This document shows positions 26,901-35,344 of a stretch of DNA of 59,695 bases, one piece after another. Under the pieces are notes generated by a model. It worked only from the letters and a program-made list of their open reading frames with translations, was not told where the DNA came from and searched no databases. The position numbers were made by a program, and so were the translations under genes. This DNA is from Lachnospiraceae bacterium. GTDB lineage: Bacteria; Bacillota; Clostridia; Lachnospirales; Lachnospiraceae. Numbering within the stretch: the first letter of the stretch is position 1; each line of letters opens with the position of its first letter. The stretch covers positions 1 through 59,695 of the forward strand of contig JAFLTC010000010.1 in the NCBI GenBank assembly GCA_022510615.1, in the 5' to 3' direction.

Positions 26901-27033
26901 CCGCAACATATGGTGCCTTCGGAATAAACTGGCCGAATACATTGGTCACTGACACAGCCAAAAAACCTACTGTACAAATAGCAGTCAGTCCCAAAGTCAG
27001 TCCGATATACTTTCTTTTTCGATTTCCTTTCAT
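23929..27033 (-). CDS. Large exported protein of the type IV pilus locus (1034 aa), function unknown
   Basis: Starts MKGNRKRKYIGLTLGLTAIC, a positively charged N-terminus plus one hydrophobic segment (about 9-31) that acts as signal peptide or anchor; it is not a prepilin leader. Residues about 85-130 (NPFVLLEIVPELAQQQMIYM) and later DIIERADMFYVGSYDKN and ENLPLMLTQGLGKMV loosely recall the DUF5057 family of clostridial surface proteins. That match is by eye only. Residues about 200-400 hold three divergent repeats with a xYPxxF core and NW at the end. The C-terminal 150 residues look like a beta-sandwich (KKTLYVKLTISNPNNEDGI). It follows four prepilin-like genes and may be a pilus-associated adhesin or assembly factor. 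AAGGAGG precedes the ATG. Confidence 0.6.
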   Translation of the reverse strand: MKGNRKRKYIGLTLGLTAICTVGFLAVSVTNVFGQFIPKAPYVADEPDGYSSSIQVTDEGGNRKGDYGTGKTPMDGIPKAEGQKGTKDNPFVLLEIVPELAQQQMIYMNLKEDEKKPLDVMQIGIDACNDGRNFINPQDISNYGLHNSIGEWFCHYTYNVYKFGDDEKTEAKPLVEIGQIYSLQFSDSDIKAAGGDPEKFKNIYNNGNGTVADLAKEVPALFANDTSKSKKEIRDIAIADNRNWKKSSSNSHEIEISADGIAESDKNLSISEMVKKYPDAFETDKAGNILDKAGNVVTEEELRDSATWSAPEEKTLWGGYTLELSELDVKEPIAEDAKIAKLAEKYPKLFKRDKDGNTITQAAINDQNNWTIKTSSGTVKKTSGYMVNVGVGKGDFYAREVGITDSFGWAKFVDDPGKNQWIYCETLPDGAFPISEKDDSARSNPWQNPKDYSDEKLVNGYFDCADFTSGCEISCDTYVLKYNKSLKFYVYKCNKTNYDFSYYGLKTNDVLKRMLFTFQSEEECDNFNMKVIAMTPSEINEAVKNDTENTLDIIERADMFYVGSYDKNTDGIKNIYEMYHKFVSKDKNYTFSPDDMKSYYENDLDWISCYKILYRLCMKENLPLMLTQGLGKMVNNGVDGTNNTHMYVTEDKTANHLHAKGTLSNMAKIYLLTVQFDMLAKKSGPDDPYYKRTFYNDILPKLQTIALNADAMKGADKNTASTTGYYERMLVQDNGCSTLGDASLLTEEEKQKEKETCYYLWNLWTFYPSDIKLSDGHQVIADVDTYLRYGYVESFFDSNADVFNDGVADHHSGSDGYDGKNVGIVHGDSNSDTNHSTLLGSTESDGILNRAMDTAYQIMNKQTPTVDALTVKVEEQKKDYQKLSDELILVDYDKNADYGNPDKKTLYVKLTISNPNNEDGILQSLELVEDEDDSDGIVLTPRKKKKDQSTALSKENIKDINNQNPVNGYRVPANGTLTFYVPYQRSDWMEDKSMIRLVLQGRKYITKKSSLVSSLGGKTKRLVEISERTLFNLE

Positions 27034-27045
27034 AACTGTGCCTCC

Positions 27046-27588
27046 TTACTGATTTCTCATATAAACATCTTTTGTACAGGAAAACTCGGAAATATCATCA
27101 CTCATGTCAATCAGAATATGCAGCATCTTATTCCCGGTATCTGCATTTTCATTTACCGTACATTCAAAATCATCCACATTCTCTGCTAATAAATGGTTTT
27201 TCAGTTCCGCAGCCGCCAGTGCCGCCGGGTCAGAAACCTCGGCTTCTCTGGCAAAATATAAAGCTTTGTCTTTGTACCAGTAGAAAAACTTTTCTGTTGA
27301 ACCCACGATTGATTCCTTCTGGCTCTCGTTATCAATGGTATCTCTTTCTATCGTCAGCATCTTGTCCGTATCATCCCAGTCAATATTGCTCGCCTCTGTC
27401 ACATAGCTGGAGATATGATTCGTCGCATCCTTTGCCTGATCCTGCAGAGCTACCTTCGCCTGAGTCAGTTTCATATTATGGGAACCATAGCCAAGGAGTG
27501 CAATAACGGACAACATAACGATGGAAGATATTGCGATAGCGATAATTATCTCCACCAATGAGAATCCTTCCTTATTCAGTTCTTTCAC
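27046..27588 (-). CDS. Minor type IV prepilin (PilW/ComGF-like position)
   Basis: A 180-residue prepilin. The leader KELNKEG is cut before FSLVEIIIAIAISSIVMLSV, with the required Glu at +5 and a long hydrophobic helix. The mature domain is about 150 residues and acidic, with two Cys near the end (DDFECTV and EFSCTKD) that could form a disulfide. The start is GTG 27588 behind AAGGTGGTGATATT. It is the last of the pilin-like genes and lies 12 nt before the 1034-aa gene, so the two are probably translated from one mRNA. A minor pilin at the filament tip is the best guess. Confidence 0.85.
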   Translation of the reverse strand: MKELNKEGFSLVEIIIAIAISSIVMLSVIALLGYGSHNMKLTQAKVALQDQAKDATNHISSYVTEASNIDWDDTDKMLTIERDTIDNESQKESIVGSTEKFFYWYKDKALYFAREAEVSDPAALAAAELKNHLLAENVDDFECTVNENADTGNKMLHILIDMSDDISEFSCTKDVYMRNQ

Positions 27589-27605
27589 AATATCACCACC
27601 TTATT

Positions 27606-28100
27606 TTATTCCATATAATGTTTTCCGGTATCCTTTATCAATATAATCCGGTAATGGGAACCGTTACTTGCTTCTACATCAATCTGTTTTGGCCCATCGC
27701 CAAAGGCACCATCTTTCTTCTGGACGGAAAAACGAATGCCCTCTTCCGGTATCTCTGCACCATCACAGGAAACCTCCACAGTACTCTTCCCGATTTCCTT
27801 GCCGGAATCATCCGGTGAAAAAGAACTTTCTGCGTCCTCAGAAACATACTTAATATAGTAACTGCCCCCCAACTCATACAAATGCATATATGTTTTTTTG
27901 CTTTTCGCCATGTTTTCCGACTTTAAGTTCGACAAGCCACTGTTTATGCCATTGGCCACTCCCTTGGCATCCGCGGAGCGCAGATAGCCAAAGCCCAGGG
28001 CGGCTAATCCGGTCAGAATTGCCATAATAGAAATGACAATAACCAGTTCTATTAAAGAAAAACCGTCTTTTTGTATGAAAGTTTTTTTCTTTCCCGGCAT
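27606..28100 (-). CDS. Minor type IV prepilin (GspH/FimT-like)
   Basis: A 164-residue prepilin with leader MPGKKKTFIQKDG cut before FSLIELVIVISIMAILTGLA, Glu at +5. The rest resembles GspH/FimT-type minor pilins: a helix continuing into RSADAKGVANGINSGLSNLK and a beta-rich C-terminus (IRFSVQKKDGAFGD, YRIILIKDTG). ATG 28100 is chosen because TAGGAGG lies 8 nt upstream; GTG 28109 overlaps that site. It lies between the 758-aa pilin-like gene and the last prepilin. Confidence 0.85.
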   Translation of the reverse strand: MPGKKKTFIQKDGFSLIELVIVISIMAILTGLAALGFGYLRSADAKGVANGINSGLSNLKSENMAKSKKTYMHLYELGGSYYIKYVSEDAESSFSPDDSGKEIGKSTVEVSCDGAEIPEEGIRFSVQKKDGAFGDGPKQIDVEASNGSHYRIILIKDTGKHYME

Positions 28101-28128
28101 CTTTGCCACCTCCTACATTTTTAAAGCT

Positions 28129-30405
28129 CTAATTCTCGTTTTTTACCCAGTTCTGATAGGAAATACATTCGCTCAGTTTGGTCGGATCCTGCTTTGCGCT
28201 TCCGTTTAATCCCTGGAAGAAAGATGCAAGTACATCATCCTTTTTTACCACCTCTAGCAGGTCTCCCGTCAGAATGACATCTGCTTTTAAATCCCGGTCC
28301 CCTACTGTCGTCACTTCTCCCCCCGCCAGAATTAATCCGGTAAAATCATTTTCAACTGTCACATTCCCACCGGCTATCAAAAGTCCGGTAAAGTTACCTT
28401 TTACTGTCACATTTCCACCGTAGATATAAATCCCCTTAGCGACGGTTTCATCCAATTGATAGTTGTTAATCGAATTCGGTTCTACATGGATGCGCACACC
28501 GGACTCAGTCTTGTCAACAGGGGCGGCAGCCTTCACTTTATCAAAGTCGATAATCCGTTCTGCCACAAGAGGATCTTTCTTGTCATTCCCCGATAAACGC
28601 ATACTAGTGGTAGTCTCGGAGGCTAACAGGGAGAGCTGTCTGCTCACATATTCCTTTCCGATTTTATTACCATCCTTCAATAAAGCCTCATTGACATTAC
28701 CAGCATCATCATAATAAGATTGGGCAGTCGTATCCGAATTATTTGCATCCGGCACAATACTGGAACCATTCGCATCATAATAGTTGTGAATAATGTTGCC
28801 CGCTATCAGGAATAAATTTGGAGAAAGTTTCATCCCCGAATCATCTGTGGTAGAAATATAGGTCGTTGCCCGTTCCTCCAGGTCTTCCTTATGATTAACC
28901 GTGTCACCGTCTTCGTCCTGCTCCTCACCTTCATAGTAGTGACGGAAATATTCATTGGCACTTTTAGCATCTTTAAAATTCAGATAAAAATATGTATACA
29001 TATGGACATTATTATAGTTTTTCGTATACGGTTCATCCGGATCTAAGTATTGTGCAATATCTGAATCCGCTCCTAACAGCTTTGCCTTATCCACGGTCAT
29101 ATTCTCTCCGTCTGCTACCGGATTGTGCCCCGCCATAATATACTCTGTCGGGAGCAGATAGGCAATCTGGTTACTCTTTACCGCCAGGGATTCACCCATC
29201 ATAATATCTGACACTGCCGATGTGCCATTCTCCTTATTCCGAGACACAAAGGTACGTCCTGCCAAAATTAGTTTGTCCAGATTATCTGTCTTTAACGTAG
29301 TATTTAACCCGTTGACCAGTATGGCACTGCTATAAGTAGACAATAGCTTTTCGCTGCTACTCGCGTCATTTTCCTTATTATAGCTATAACCATAATATTT
29401 CCCGGAAATGGATACGATGGAATTATTGTCTGAAATATTTAAATCATTGGCTATGTAGGCATTTTCATTCATTGAAAAATTAGTGGAAAGGGCAGAACCG
29501 GAACCAGAATTTTGTTCCTTCAGATTAATATCTGACAACCACAAATCTCCTGCTCCACTCTCTCCGGACAACGATACATTAGCGCCCGTCATAATATCCA
29601 GACTTCCTCTGCTGATAATAATCGGACTGTTAAATGTCGCTTTTTTTTGGGTTTCCACCTTTATTCCTGTCTCTTCATTTCCGGTATAGACATTTCCGGT
29701 AAATGTCGTGCCAGTGGCAAGACTATTAGTGCTTACCGTCAGCGCATCATCGGATATGACAATATAATCCTTTATTGCATCTAATATGGAATCTCCTTCG
29801 AATTTATAATCCGGCACCCGGATTACAATATCCGCCTGAATGCGGGAGCGATAATCCGACGCATCGGTATAGTCAATCAAAAGATTTTTCAGAGTCAGGG
29901 AATATCCCGTCGTCGTATCAAAATTTATAACAAAGCCAGGGTCAAGATTGACCCCGCCGACACTTACGGTCGTTACTGCATCCGGAATAGTCGACAGTTT
30001 CTTCACACGATCCAGCTCACAAGCCTGAAAAACTCCCAACTTATTTTCATCCCATACATAAGAAGTTCCTTTCAACTTTTCCGCAATCAGGGAAAGATAT
30101 TCCTTGGCAAAGGTTTCTTTCATCGTAGACTTTGACTTTGTATAGTTGTCTAAAATATTATCATACGCGGTCTTGCTGGCTTCTCCGGCATACTCTAAAA
30201 GACCGGTTCGCACCTCGGATAAAATACCTTCTGTCTGGTAAAAGTTATCTGTCGAATTACTGTCTACATAAACTGTGACAACATAACGGGTAGCAACGGT
30301 TAAAATCGTCAGTCCAATGGCCGCAAGAAATACTACACCGATAATAACCGATATCATCGAAGCACCTTCTTTGCGTCCTTTCAATTTTGAGAATAAACGA
30401 TTCAT
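28129..30405 (-). CDS. Large PilX-like pilin-locus protein with beta-helix C-terminus (758 aa)
   Basis: The N-terminus NRLFSKLKGRKEG then ASMISVIIGVVFLAAIGLTI looks like a prepilin leader and helix but lacks Glu at +5, as in PilX-type minor pilins. The very large extracellular part has repeated short beta stretches with asparagine and glycine turns, and ends in a bactofilin-like ladder (GIYIYGGNVTVKGNFTGLL, IAGGNVTVENDFTGLI, LAGGEVTTVGD). The true start is probably ATG 30405, which has AAAGGAG 7 nt upstream; ATG 30411 overlaps the previous stop as ATGA but is too close to that site. It could be a tip protein with an adhesive or structural domain. No homologue is named with confidence. Confidence 0.6.
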   Translation of the reverse strand: MNRLFSKLKGRKEGASMISVIIGVVFLAAIGLTILTVATRYVVTVYVDSNSTDNFYQTEGILSEVRTGLLEYAGEASKTAYDNILDNYTKSKSTMKETFAKEYLSLIAEKLKGTSYVWDENKLGVFQACELDRVKKLSTIPDAVTTVSVGGVNLDPGFVINFDTTTGYSLTLKNLLIDYTDASDYRSRIQADIVIRVPDYKFEGDSILDAIKDYIVISDDALTVSTNSLATGTTFTGNVYTGNEETGIKVETQKKATFNSPIIISRGSLDIMTGANVSLSGESGAGDLWLSDINLKEQNSGSGSALSTNFSMNENAYIANDLNISDNNSIVSISGKYYGYSYNKENDASSSEKLLSTYSSAILVNGLNTTLKTDNLDKLILAGRTFVSRNKENGTSAVSDIMMGESLAVKSNQIAYLLPTEYIMAGHNPVADGENMTVDKAKLLGADSDIAQYLDPDEPYTKNYNNVHMYTYFYLNFKDAKSANEYFRHYYEGEEQDEDGDTVNHKEDLEERATTYISTTDDSGMKLSPNLFLIAGNIIHNYYDANGSSIVPDANNSDTTAQSYYDDAGNVNEALLKDGNKIGKEYVSRQLSLLASETTTSMRLSGNDKKDPLVAERIIDFDKVKAAAPVDKTESGVRIHVEPNSINNYQLDETVAKGIYIYGGNVTVKGNFTGLLIAGGNVTVENDFTGLILAGGEVTTVGDRDLKADVILTGDLLEVVKKDDVLASFFQGLNGSAKQDPTKLSECISYQNWVKNEN

Positions 30406-30407
30406 AC

Positions 30408-31475
30408 TCATTCTCCTTTCGTCTGTACCCGTACGATACGGTTTTCATCTGTAATCGCAGCTCCCATATCGTAAACATCCACTATTGCTCTGGCAATTCG
30501 CTTTTCCTTCTTCCGGGTCACAATTGTTTCCTGAGAAGAAACGGCAGCTCCTTTTATACCTATGCCATTTGTAAAATACTTTGGTTCCAAATAATGACCG
30601 CTACCGCTTATAACCAAATAATATTTTTCCTCGCCTTCCTGCGGCTTTGACACCGTCGGTGTTTCCTGACATATGAAATATAAATTCAATTTTTTGGCAT
30701 CCATATCACCGGTAAGATTTACCTGCACTTTTTCATTCTCAATATCTTCACGCATAAGATTGTAAAACAGATAAATACCTGTCAGCTTATCCGCTTCTAT
30801 TTTTGTATCTTTTAAAACAGCGGTATAATTTTTCCCGCTATATTCATATACATAATATCCCTTTACCTGATAAAGAGTCTTTCCATCCTCTGAAATTTTT
30901 GCCACATCGAGACAGAGGGTGCGGTCCATTGACTTTTTAATATCATCCTGCTTGACGGAAGTATCCTCATAATAGAAGTTACCGGCTGCCACGTCTGCCT
31001 GATCCATTTCCTCTGCGATTACTACTGTATTTGGAGAATAAATCTCAGAGAGCTGTGGCACTTCATAGTCATTATACTTGACATCTGAAGTGGAAGGCAG
31101 ATTTTTATAAACTCCGTTCGAGCTACCGATAGCTTTATCTTCATAATCCAACTTAACTTTCACCTGATAAGGAGTTCCGTCCACCGTTACTTCTTTCGCA
31201 AGCTCTGTTGTATAATTCGCTTCGTCAATCGAATCTACTGTCCACGCGCTTCCGGACACCGCCAATTTTTCTTCAATCTGTTCATAGCTGGTACAAGACT
31301 GCAGTTCCTCCATCACGGACTGAGCTGCCATTCCTGCCTTCTGGGTATCTTTTCCCCGGGAGGTAGATACCGCCGCATTAGTAAAATAAGCAAGAATCGG
31401 CAACGCCAGAACAGCCAGAATCATTATGGCAATAATCACTTCCACCAATGTAAAACCATCCTGTTTCCTGTTCAT
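30408..31475 (-). CDS. Minor type IV prepilin (PilV-like), 355 aa
   Basis: Leader MNRKQDG is cut before FTLVEVIIAIMILAVLALPI, with Glu at +5. The helix continues with SRGKDTQKAGMAAQSVMEEL, similar to PilV/GspI-type minor pilins (methylated N-terminus, AxxxAxxxMEEL pattern). The mature part of nearly 350 residues is much larger than usual for that class and beta-rich. It starts behind GGTGGTGCAGGA and overlaps the next gene at its 3' end. Confidence 0.82.
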   Translation of the reverse strand: MNRKQDGFTLVEVIIAIMILAVLALPILAYFTNAAVSTSRGKDTQKAGMAAQSVMEELQSCTSYEQIEEKLAVSGSAWTVDSIDEANYTTELAKEVTVDGTPYQVKVKLDYEDKAIGSSNGVYKNLPSTSDVKYNDYEVPQLSEIYSPNTVVIAEEMDQADVAAGNFYYEDTSVKQDDIKKSMDRTLCLDVAKISEDGKTLYQVKGYYVYEYSGKNYTAVLKDTKIEADKLTGIYLFYNLMREDIENEKVQVNLTGDMDAKKLNLYFICQETPTVSKPQEGEEKYYLVISGSGHYLEPKYFTNGIGIKGAAVSSQETIVTRKKEKRIARAIVDVYDMGAAITDENRIVRVQTKGE

Positions 31476-31506
31476 TCCTGCACCACCTTTCTATCTGATC
31501 TTTCTT

Positions 31507-32253
31507 TTAATCATTAAAGGTTCCAAATATATTATCGGTTCCTATTGTAATTCCTGAAATATTCGGTTCCTCATATGGTCTTCCGTTTCCGTTCATAGCA
31601 TAAAAACTGACTGTCACCGAACCACTCAATTTTCCGGTACTGGCATCAAAGGAAAAACTGCTGGAAGTCACCGACATATGGTCGTCATTGCCGGATACCC
31701 AGTCCAACGCTTTCATAATCTGTTTCATGGAACCGTTCATTTCAATCTCGTAAGAAGCAGCCTTCCCTATCATTTCATCCACCGTTACCTGCTGCTGCGG
31801 ATTTGCTTCCACCGGGTTTACGGCGCCTCCGGTCACCGGCTGTGCCTCCGCATCCGGAGAAACACCTTCCGAATTTACGGAAATAAACTTCCCTGCCTCC
31901 AAAAATCTCTGCTCCTTGCCAGGCTTAATGGATGTTATTTTCACACCGGTTTTCACCATCATCTGATCAATGTAGCTAATCGCCTTAATCTGTGGCATCT
32001 GGTTTGAAAATTTTTTCATATAGGCATCCATCTCTGTTTGAAGAGCAGGTGTCGTTTTCTGCATTTCATTTACCTGCATCTGGAGACTGCTTAAATAATT
32101 CACCTGATTCTTATACTGCCTCGTCTCGTTTTCCATCGCCTGTATGGTATCCGAATTTCTCTGAAAAAGAAAGAAAAAGGTACAAGCTAAAATCAGGATG
32201 CCGGAACATATCAAAATAGCTCTGCATTGATTGATTGTCAATTTCCCCTTCAT
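31507..32253 (-). CDS. PilO-like inner-membrane pilus assembly protein
   Basis: A 248-residue bitopic protein. One membrane helix (CRAILICSGILILACTFFFL) is followed by a coiled coil (IQAMENETRQYKNQVNYLSS) and a periplasm-facing ferredoxin-like domain (YIDQMMVKTGVKITSIKPG, ASYEIEMNGSMKQIMKALDW), the layout of PilO/GspM. A Pro/Gln/Gly-rich linker lies in the middle. The start at 32253 follows GAGGGGG and begins just after the stop of the PilM-PilN fusion. It should pair with the PilN half of that protein in the alignment subcomplex. Confidence 0.8.
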   Translation of the reverse strand: MKGKLTINQCRAILICSGILILACTFFFLFQRNSDTIQAMENETRQYKNQVNYLSSLQMQVNEMQKTTPALQTEMDAYMKKFSNQMPQIKAISYIDQMMVKTGVKITSIKPGKEQRFLEAGKFISVNSEGVSPDAEAQPVTGGAVNPVEANPQQQVTVDEMIGKAASYEIEMNGSMKQIMKALDWVSGNDDHMSVTSSSFSFDASTGKLSGSVTVSFYAMNGNGRPYEEPNISGITIGTDNIFGTFND

Positions 32254-32254
32254 A

Positions 32255-33883
32255 TTACTGCGCCCCCTCTTCGTCGGATTGAACTTTTGTATTTGCATAA
32301 ACAAAAGTCAAGGTGTAAGAATACTGTCTTTTATTCGTGAGAGCCTCTGTAGATTCTGAAATTGCATCAATCCAGACCTCGTCTATTTCTTTAATTTTTT
32401 CTAATTGTATCTTCAGGGCAGACAACGAAAGAAGTCTCTCAGTAGAGGTTGCACTGATGGTAACCTCCTGTTCATCGCTTCGAATACTCTGAATCTTAAA
32501 GCTCTTCGGGCACATCGCAGAAAACTTATTGATCAGAGAGTGTAACTTATTATTATTCGTATCAACTAAATTTGCCACCTGTTTATAAAGCACAAAATTA
32601 GTTTCAATCTTTGTAAGAGCATCGTATTCATTCTGCACCGGGGCCAGCGCTTCATTCCTGGATTTCCAGTAGTCTCTTTCATCCCCGGTGACAATTACCT
32701 GATAAATAGACAATCCTGCCAATATTGCACTGATCAGCAGACACCCGGCAAATATAATACCTGAAAGTGTGAGACTGCCTTTTTCTGCCTCTTTTCTTGC
32801 AATCTCACGCGGAACAAACTTAACCGGACTGAACACGGAGCCAAAACAGTTAAGGTATTGCAGAATGGCCGCATCAATAGAAACTTTACGGTTAAACCGA
32901 ACTCCCTGAATGACATTCGGTGTTGTGACCGGAATGCCCAGTTCATTGCTGAGAAGTTCGTGGATACCTGCAACACTACAACCCAGTCCGGTACAAAGAA
33001 TGTTTGTAATTGGCTGGTCTTTATATCTGGAATTGTAATATTCAATCACACGATTAATATTGCTAATCAGATAGCTGCCGTTGTCGGTAACTTCGATTCT
33101 TTTTCCCAACGAAAAATCTTCCTTCGGATTTTCCATATTCAAATTGTGTAACAGCACCTTCTGAGTGGTGAGCATCTTATAGGCGCGTTCAAAGTCCGGT
33201 GCCTGAAAAACTTCCTCCTGCATCATGACTTCGGCAAATGCATTGACACCATAAGGAACAACACGTTGCAGTAAAAGCTTATCTGAACTGATAATATTAA
33301 TCAGGGTATTGTTTCTGGTTATCTGAAGCGACATGGAAACGCCCTCTTTGACCTGACGTTTCATGACCTGGAATACACCATTTGCATCCGCATCTATCGC
33401 CACAATATTCATTCCCAGAGCATCGGCAAGGGTATAGTAGGAATCAATCAGTTCTGCCGGTGCGGCAAACACACGGACGTCTAATACTTTTCCATTTTCC
33501 TCGTCCTCGCGTTCTCCCCCCTGCTGTACATGGGAAAAAATATATTTGTCTGTATCAACCGGAAACAAATCCGGCACCTTTGCCATTACTAACTGAGATA
33601 TTTTTGTCTTGTTTACTACAGGAATCTCTGTTTCGCGGCTGGCAATTTTAGAAGATGCCACTGTAAAAATTACATCTTTGGTGCGAATTCCCTTTTCCGT
33701 ACATGCCTTTTTAATTCTTCTGGCAACCTCTCCAACATTCTCAATCAGACCTTCATTTACCGACCCTTCCGGTACCGGCACACGCACACAACCATATACC
33801 GTCGGATTGGATACCGTGTTTTCCATATGAACAATATATATTGTTTTGGTACCTACACGTACCACAACAACTTTCTTTGCCAT
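32255..33883 (-). CDS. PilM-PilN fusion, type IV pilus alignment protein
   Basis: A 542-residue protein joining two normally separate parts. Residues 1 to about 345 are an actin-fold PilM (AKKVVVVRVGTKTIYIVHM, IVAIDADANGVFQVM, ILCTGLGCSVAGIHELLSNE, SIDAAILQYLNCFG). Residues about 355-400 contain the link and a membrane helix (LSGIIFAGCLLISAILAGLS), followed by a PilN-like coiled coil and ferredoxin-like domain (YALTxxx-type helices, then FKIQSIRSDEQEVTISATST). In Gram-negatives PilM binds the short cytosolic tail of PilN, so a fusion makes that contact permanent. GGAGG precedes the ATG. Confidence 0.82.
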   Translation of the reverse strand: MAKKVVVVRVGTKTIYIVHMENTVSNPTVYGCVRVPVPEGSVNEGLIENVGEVARRIKKACTEKGIRTKDVIFTVASSKIASRETEIPVVNKTKISQLVMAKVPDLFPVDTDKYIFSHVQQGGEREDEENGKVLDVRVFAAPAELIDSYYTLADALGMNIVAIDADANGVFQVMKRQVKEGVSMSLQITRNNTLINIISSDKLLLQRVVPYGVNAFAEVMMQEEVFQAPDFERAYKMLTTQKVLLHNLNMENPKEDFSLGKRIEVTDNGSYLISNINRVIEYYNSRYKDQPITNILCTGLGCSVAGIHELLSNELGIPVTTPNVIQGVRFNRKVSIDAAILQYLNCFGSVFSPVKFVPREIARKEAEKGSLTLSGIIFAGCLLISAILAGLSIYQVIVTGDERDYWKSRNEALAPVQNEYDALTKIETNFVLYKQVANLVDTNNNKLHSLINKFSAMCPKSFKIQSIRSDEQEVTISATSTERLLSLSALKIQLEKIKEIDEVWIDAISESTEALTNKRQYSYTLTFVYANTKVQSDEEGAQ

Positions 33884-33977
33884 CTATGAATTCCTCCCTA
33901 GTAGTAAATTCTTTATTGCTTTTACAACATTTTATAATCTGTACAAAACGCTCTAAAAACAACAAAGAGCCGTTTCA

Positions 33978-34751
33978 TTAGTGTAAAACAAGACCGACAT
34001 ACCAGTCATAAATTTCAGTGCCCCAAAGCATGGCAATCCACACTCCCAGTGACAGATATGGTCCAAAAGCAAATTTCTGTCCTTCCTTTGTCACGGCAAG
34101 TTTAATTCCCTGAATAATGGAGCCCAGAACAGAACCTATGACTACCGCCAAAAGGGCGTGCCCCCAGCCAATACACAAGCCGGCACATGCCATCAGTTCC
34201 ACATCCCCCATCCCCAGTCCGTTCTTATTTCGGAGCAGTCGGAACAAAAGAGAACATAATAGCAGAAAAAGGCTTGCAAAAAAGAAGCCAATTACATAAT
34301 AATGCCAGTTATTCAAATTCAATATCAGATGCAGTATGCCAACTCCCAGTATGACAAGATCTATCCCGGTGGGAATCATCATCGTCCGGTAATCAATGAT
34401 ACTCAGAACAAGAAGTGCCGAGGTGGCGATACACCACAATACACTCTCTATATTCCAACCGTTGACAGCAAATATAATAAGATACAACACTGCATTTGCC
34501 AGTTCCACCAAGGGATACTGCACCGATATCTTTGCTTTACAATACCGGCATCTGCCTTTTAAGAACAACCAACTGAAAACCGGGAATAAATCCCACCATT
34601 TCAGCCGGTGTCCACATGCCATACAATGAGAACCCACTGTGACAATACTTTCCTCCTTCGGTATCCGGTATATGCACACATTGAGAAAGCTTCCCACAAT
34701 AATGCCATATAAAAATACAATAATATAAAGGATAAAGCATTCTGATGCCAT
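33978..34751 (-). CDS. pilD: Prepilin leader peptidase / N-methyltransferase (A24)
   Basis: Cleaves prepilins after Gly and N-methylates the new end. The 257-residue polytopic protein has the N-terminal VGSFLNVCIYRIPKEESIV, two CxxC pairs (CMACG and CRYCK) forming the zinc site of the methylase domain, and the two catalytic aspartates in LSIIDYRTMMIPTG and GMGDVELMACAGLCIGWGHA. Its substrates are the prepilins encoded on either side. It lies 27 nt after the major pilin gene with GGAGAG before the ATG. Confidence 0.95.
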   Translation of the reverse strand: MASECFILYIIVFLYGIIVGSFLNVCIYRIPKEESIVTVGSHCMACGHRLKWWDLFPVFSWLFLKGRCRYCKAKISVQYPLVELANAVLYLIIFAVNGWNIESVLWCIATSALLVLSIIDYRTMMIPTGIDLVILGVGILHLILNLNNWHYYVIGFFFASLFLLLCSLLFRLLRNKNGLGMGDVELMACAGLCIGWGHALLAVVIGSVLGSIIQGIKLAVTKEGQKFAFGPYLSLGVWIAMLWGTEIYDWYVGLVLH

Positions 34752-34778
34752 AGCGGGCTCTCCTCATATTCTAGTTAT

Positions 34779-35282
34779 TTAGTTACCAACAGCAAGTGCT
34801 GTTCCACCAGCTGTTTTTGTAAGGTTAGCAGCATATCCTGTCTCGTTGTCATAACCACTTAAGACAGCCGTTCCTGCCGTTGCACCAGCATAGGCAATAA
34901 TTACATTGTTGGTCGCATCGTACTTACAATGAATCTCAGCATTAGCAGCTGTAGCTGCATTGGAACCAAGAGTCGGTGTAGAGGATCCCAGCGCCGTTTT
35001 CATTGCATTTTCAACTTTCTGATCAGTAGTAGTAGATGCACTGCCATATACAAAGTCACCACTTCCTGTTATTTTTGTCTGAGCCACTGCCGTTGTCAAT
35101 GCAGATGCCACGGTATCCAGAGTGGATAAATCCTTACTCTCCTTGGATTTGTTCAGGTATGGGATTACTGCCAATGCCACAATACCAATCAAAATTGCCA
35201 TGATTGCGATAACGATGATTAACTCCACCAGAGAAAAACCTTCGTGCTCGCCACTTAAGTACTTCTGAAGTTTCTTTTTCAT
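34779..35282 (-). CDS. pilA: Major type IV pilin
   Basis: A 167-residue prepilin with leader KKKLQKYLSGEHEG cut before FSLVELIIVIAIMAILIGIV, Glu at +5. The mature part has the helix extending through NKSKESKDLSTLDTVASALT, then a short Ala/Thr/Ser-rich domain with a single Cys, so no disulfide. The small size, low complexity, own strong promoter, 5' hairpin and AAGGAG mark it as the major subunit among the five pilin-like genes. It ends in KTAGGTALAVGN. Confidence 0.9.
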   Translation of the reverse strand: MKKKLQKYLSGEHEGFSLVELIIVIAIMAILIGIVALAVIPYLNKSKESKDLSTLDTVASALTTAVAQTKITGSGDFVYGSASTTTDQKVENAMKTALGSSTPTLGSNAATAANAEIHCKYDATNNVIIAYAGATAGTAVLSGYDNETGYAANLTKTAGGTALAVGN

Positions 35283-35310
35283 AATTTTTACTCTCCTTTT
35301 TTTTATTTTT

Positions 35311-35333
35311 TATATTCTGCTAAGCAGAATATA
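35311..35333 (-). promoter_or_regulatory. Hairpin at the 5' end of the pilin mRNA
   Basis: A 10-bp perfect stem (35311-35320 with 35324-35333, TATATTCTGC/GCAGAATATA) with a 3-nt loop. It begins about 5 nt after the predicted transcript start, followed by an A-rich stretch and AAGGAG. The position fits an mRNA-stabilising 5' hairpin rather than a terminator, as no U-run follows. Confidence 0.6.
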
Positions 35334-35344
35334 TGGATACTTAC

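Noticed and set aside
33905-33976. Terminator and new promoter between pilD and pilM-pilN
   Set aside because: Only a 5-bp GCTCT/AGAGC stem with an 11-nt loop and a TATAAA without a matching -35 are seen. This is too weak to call.
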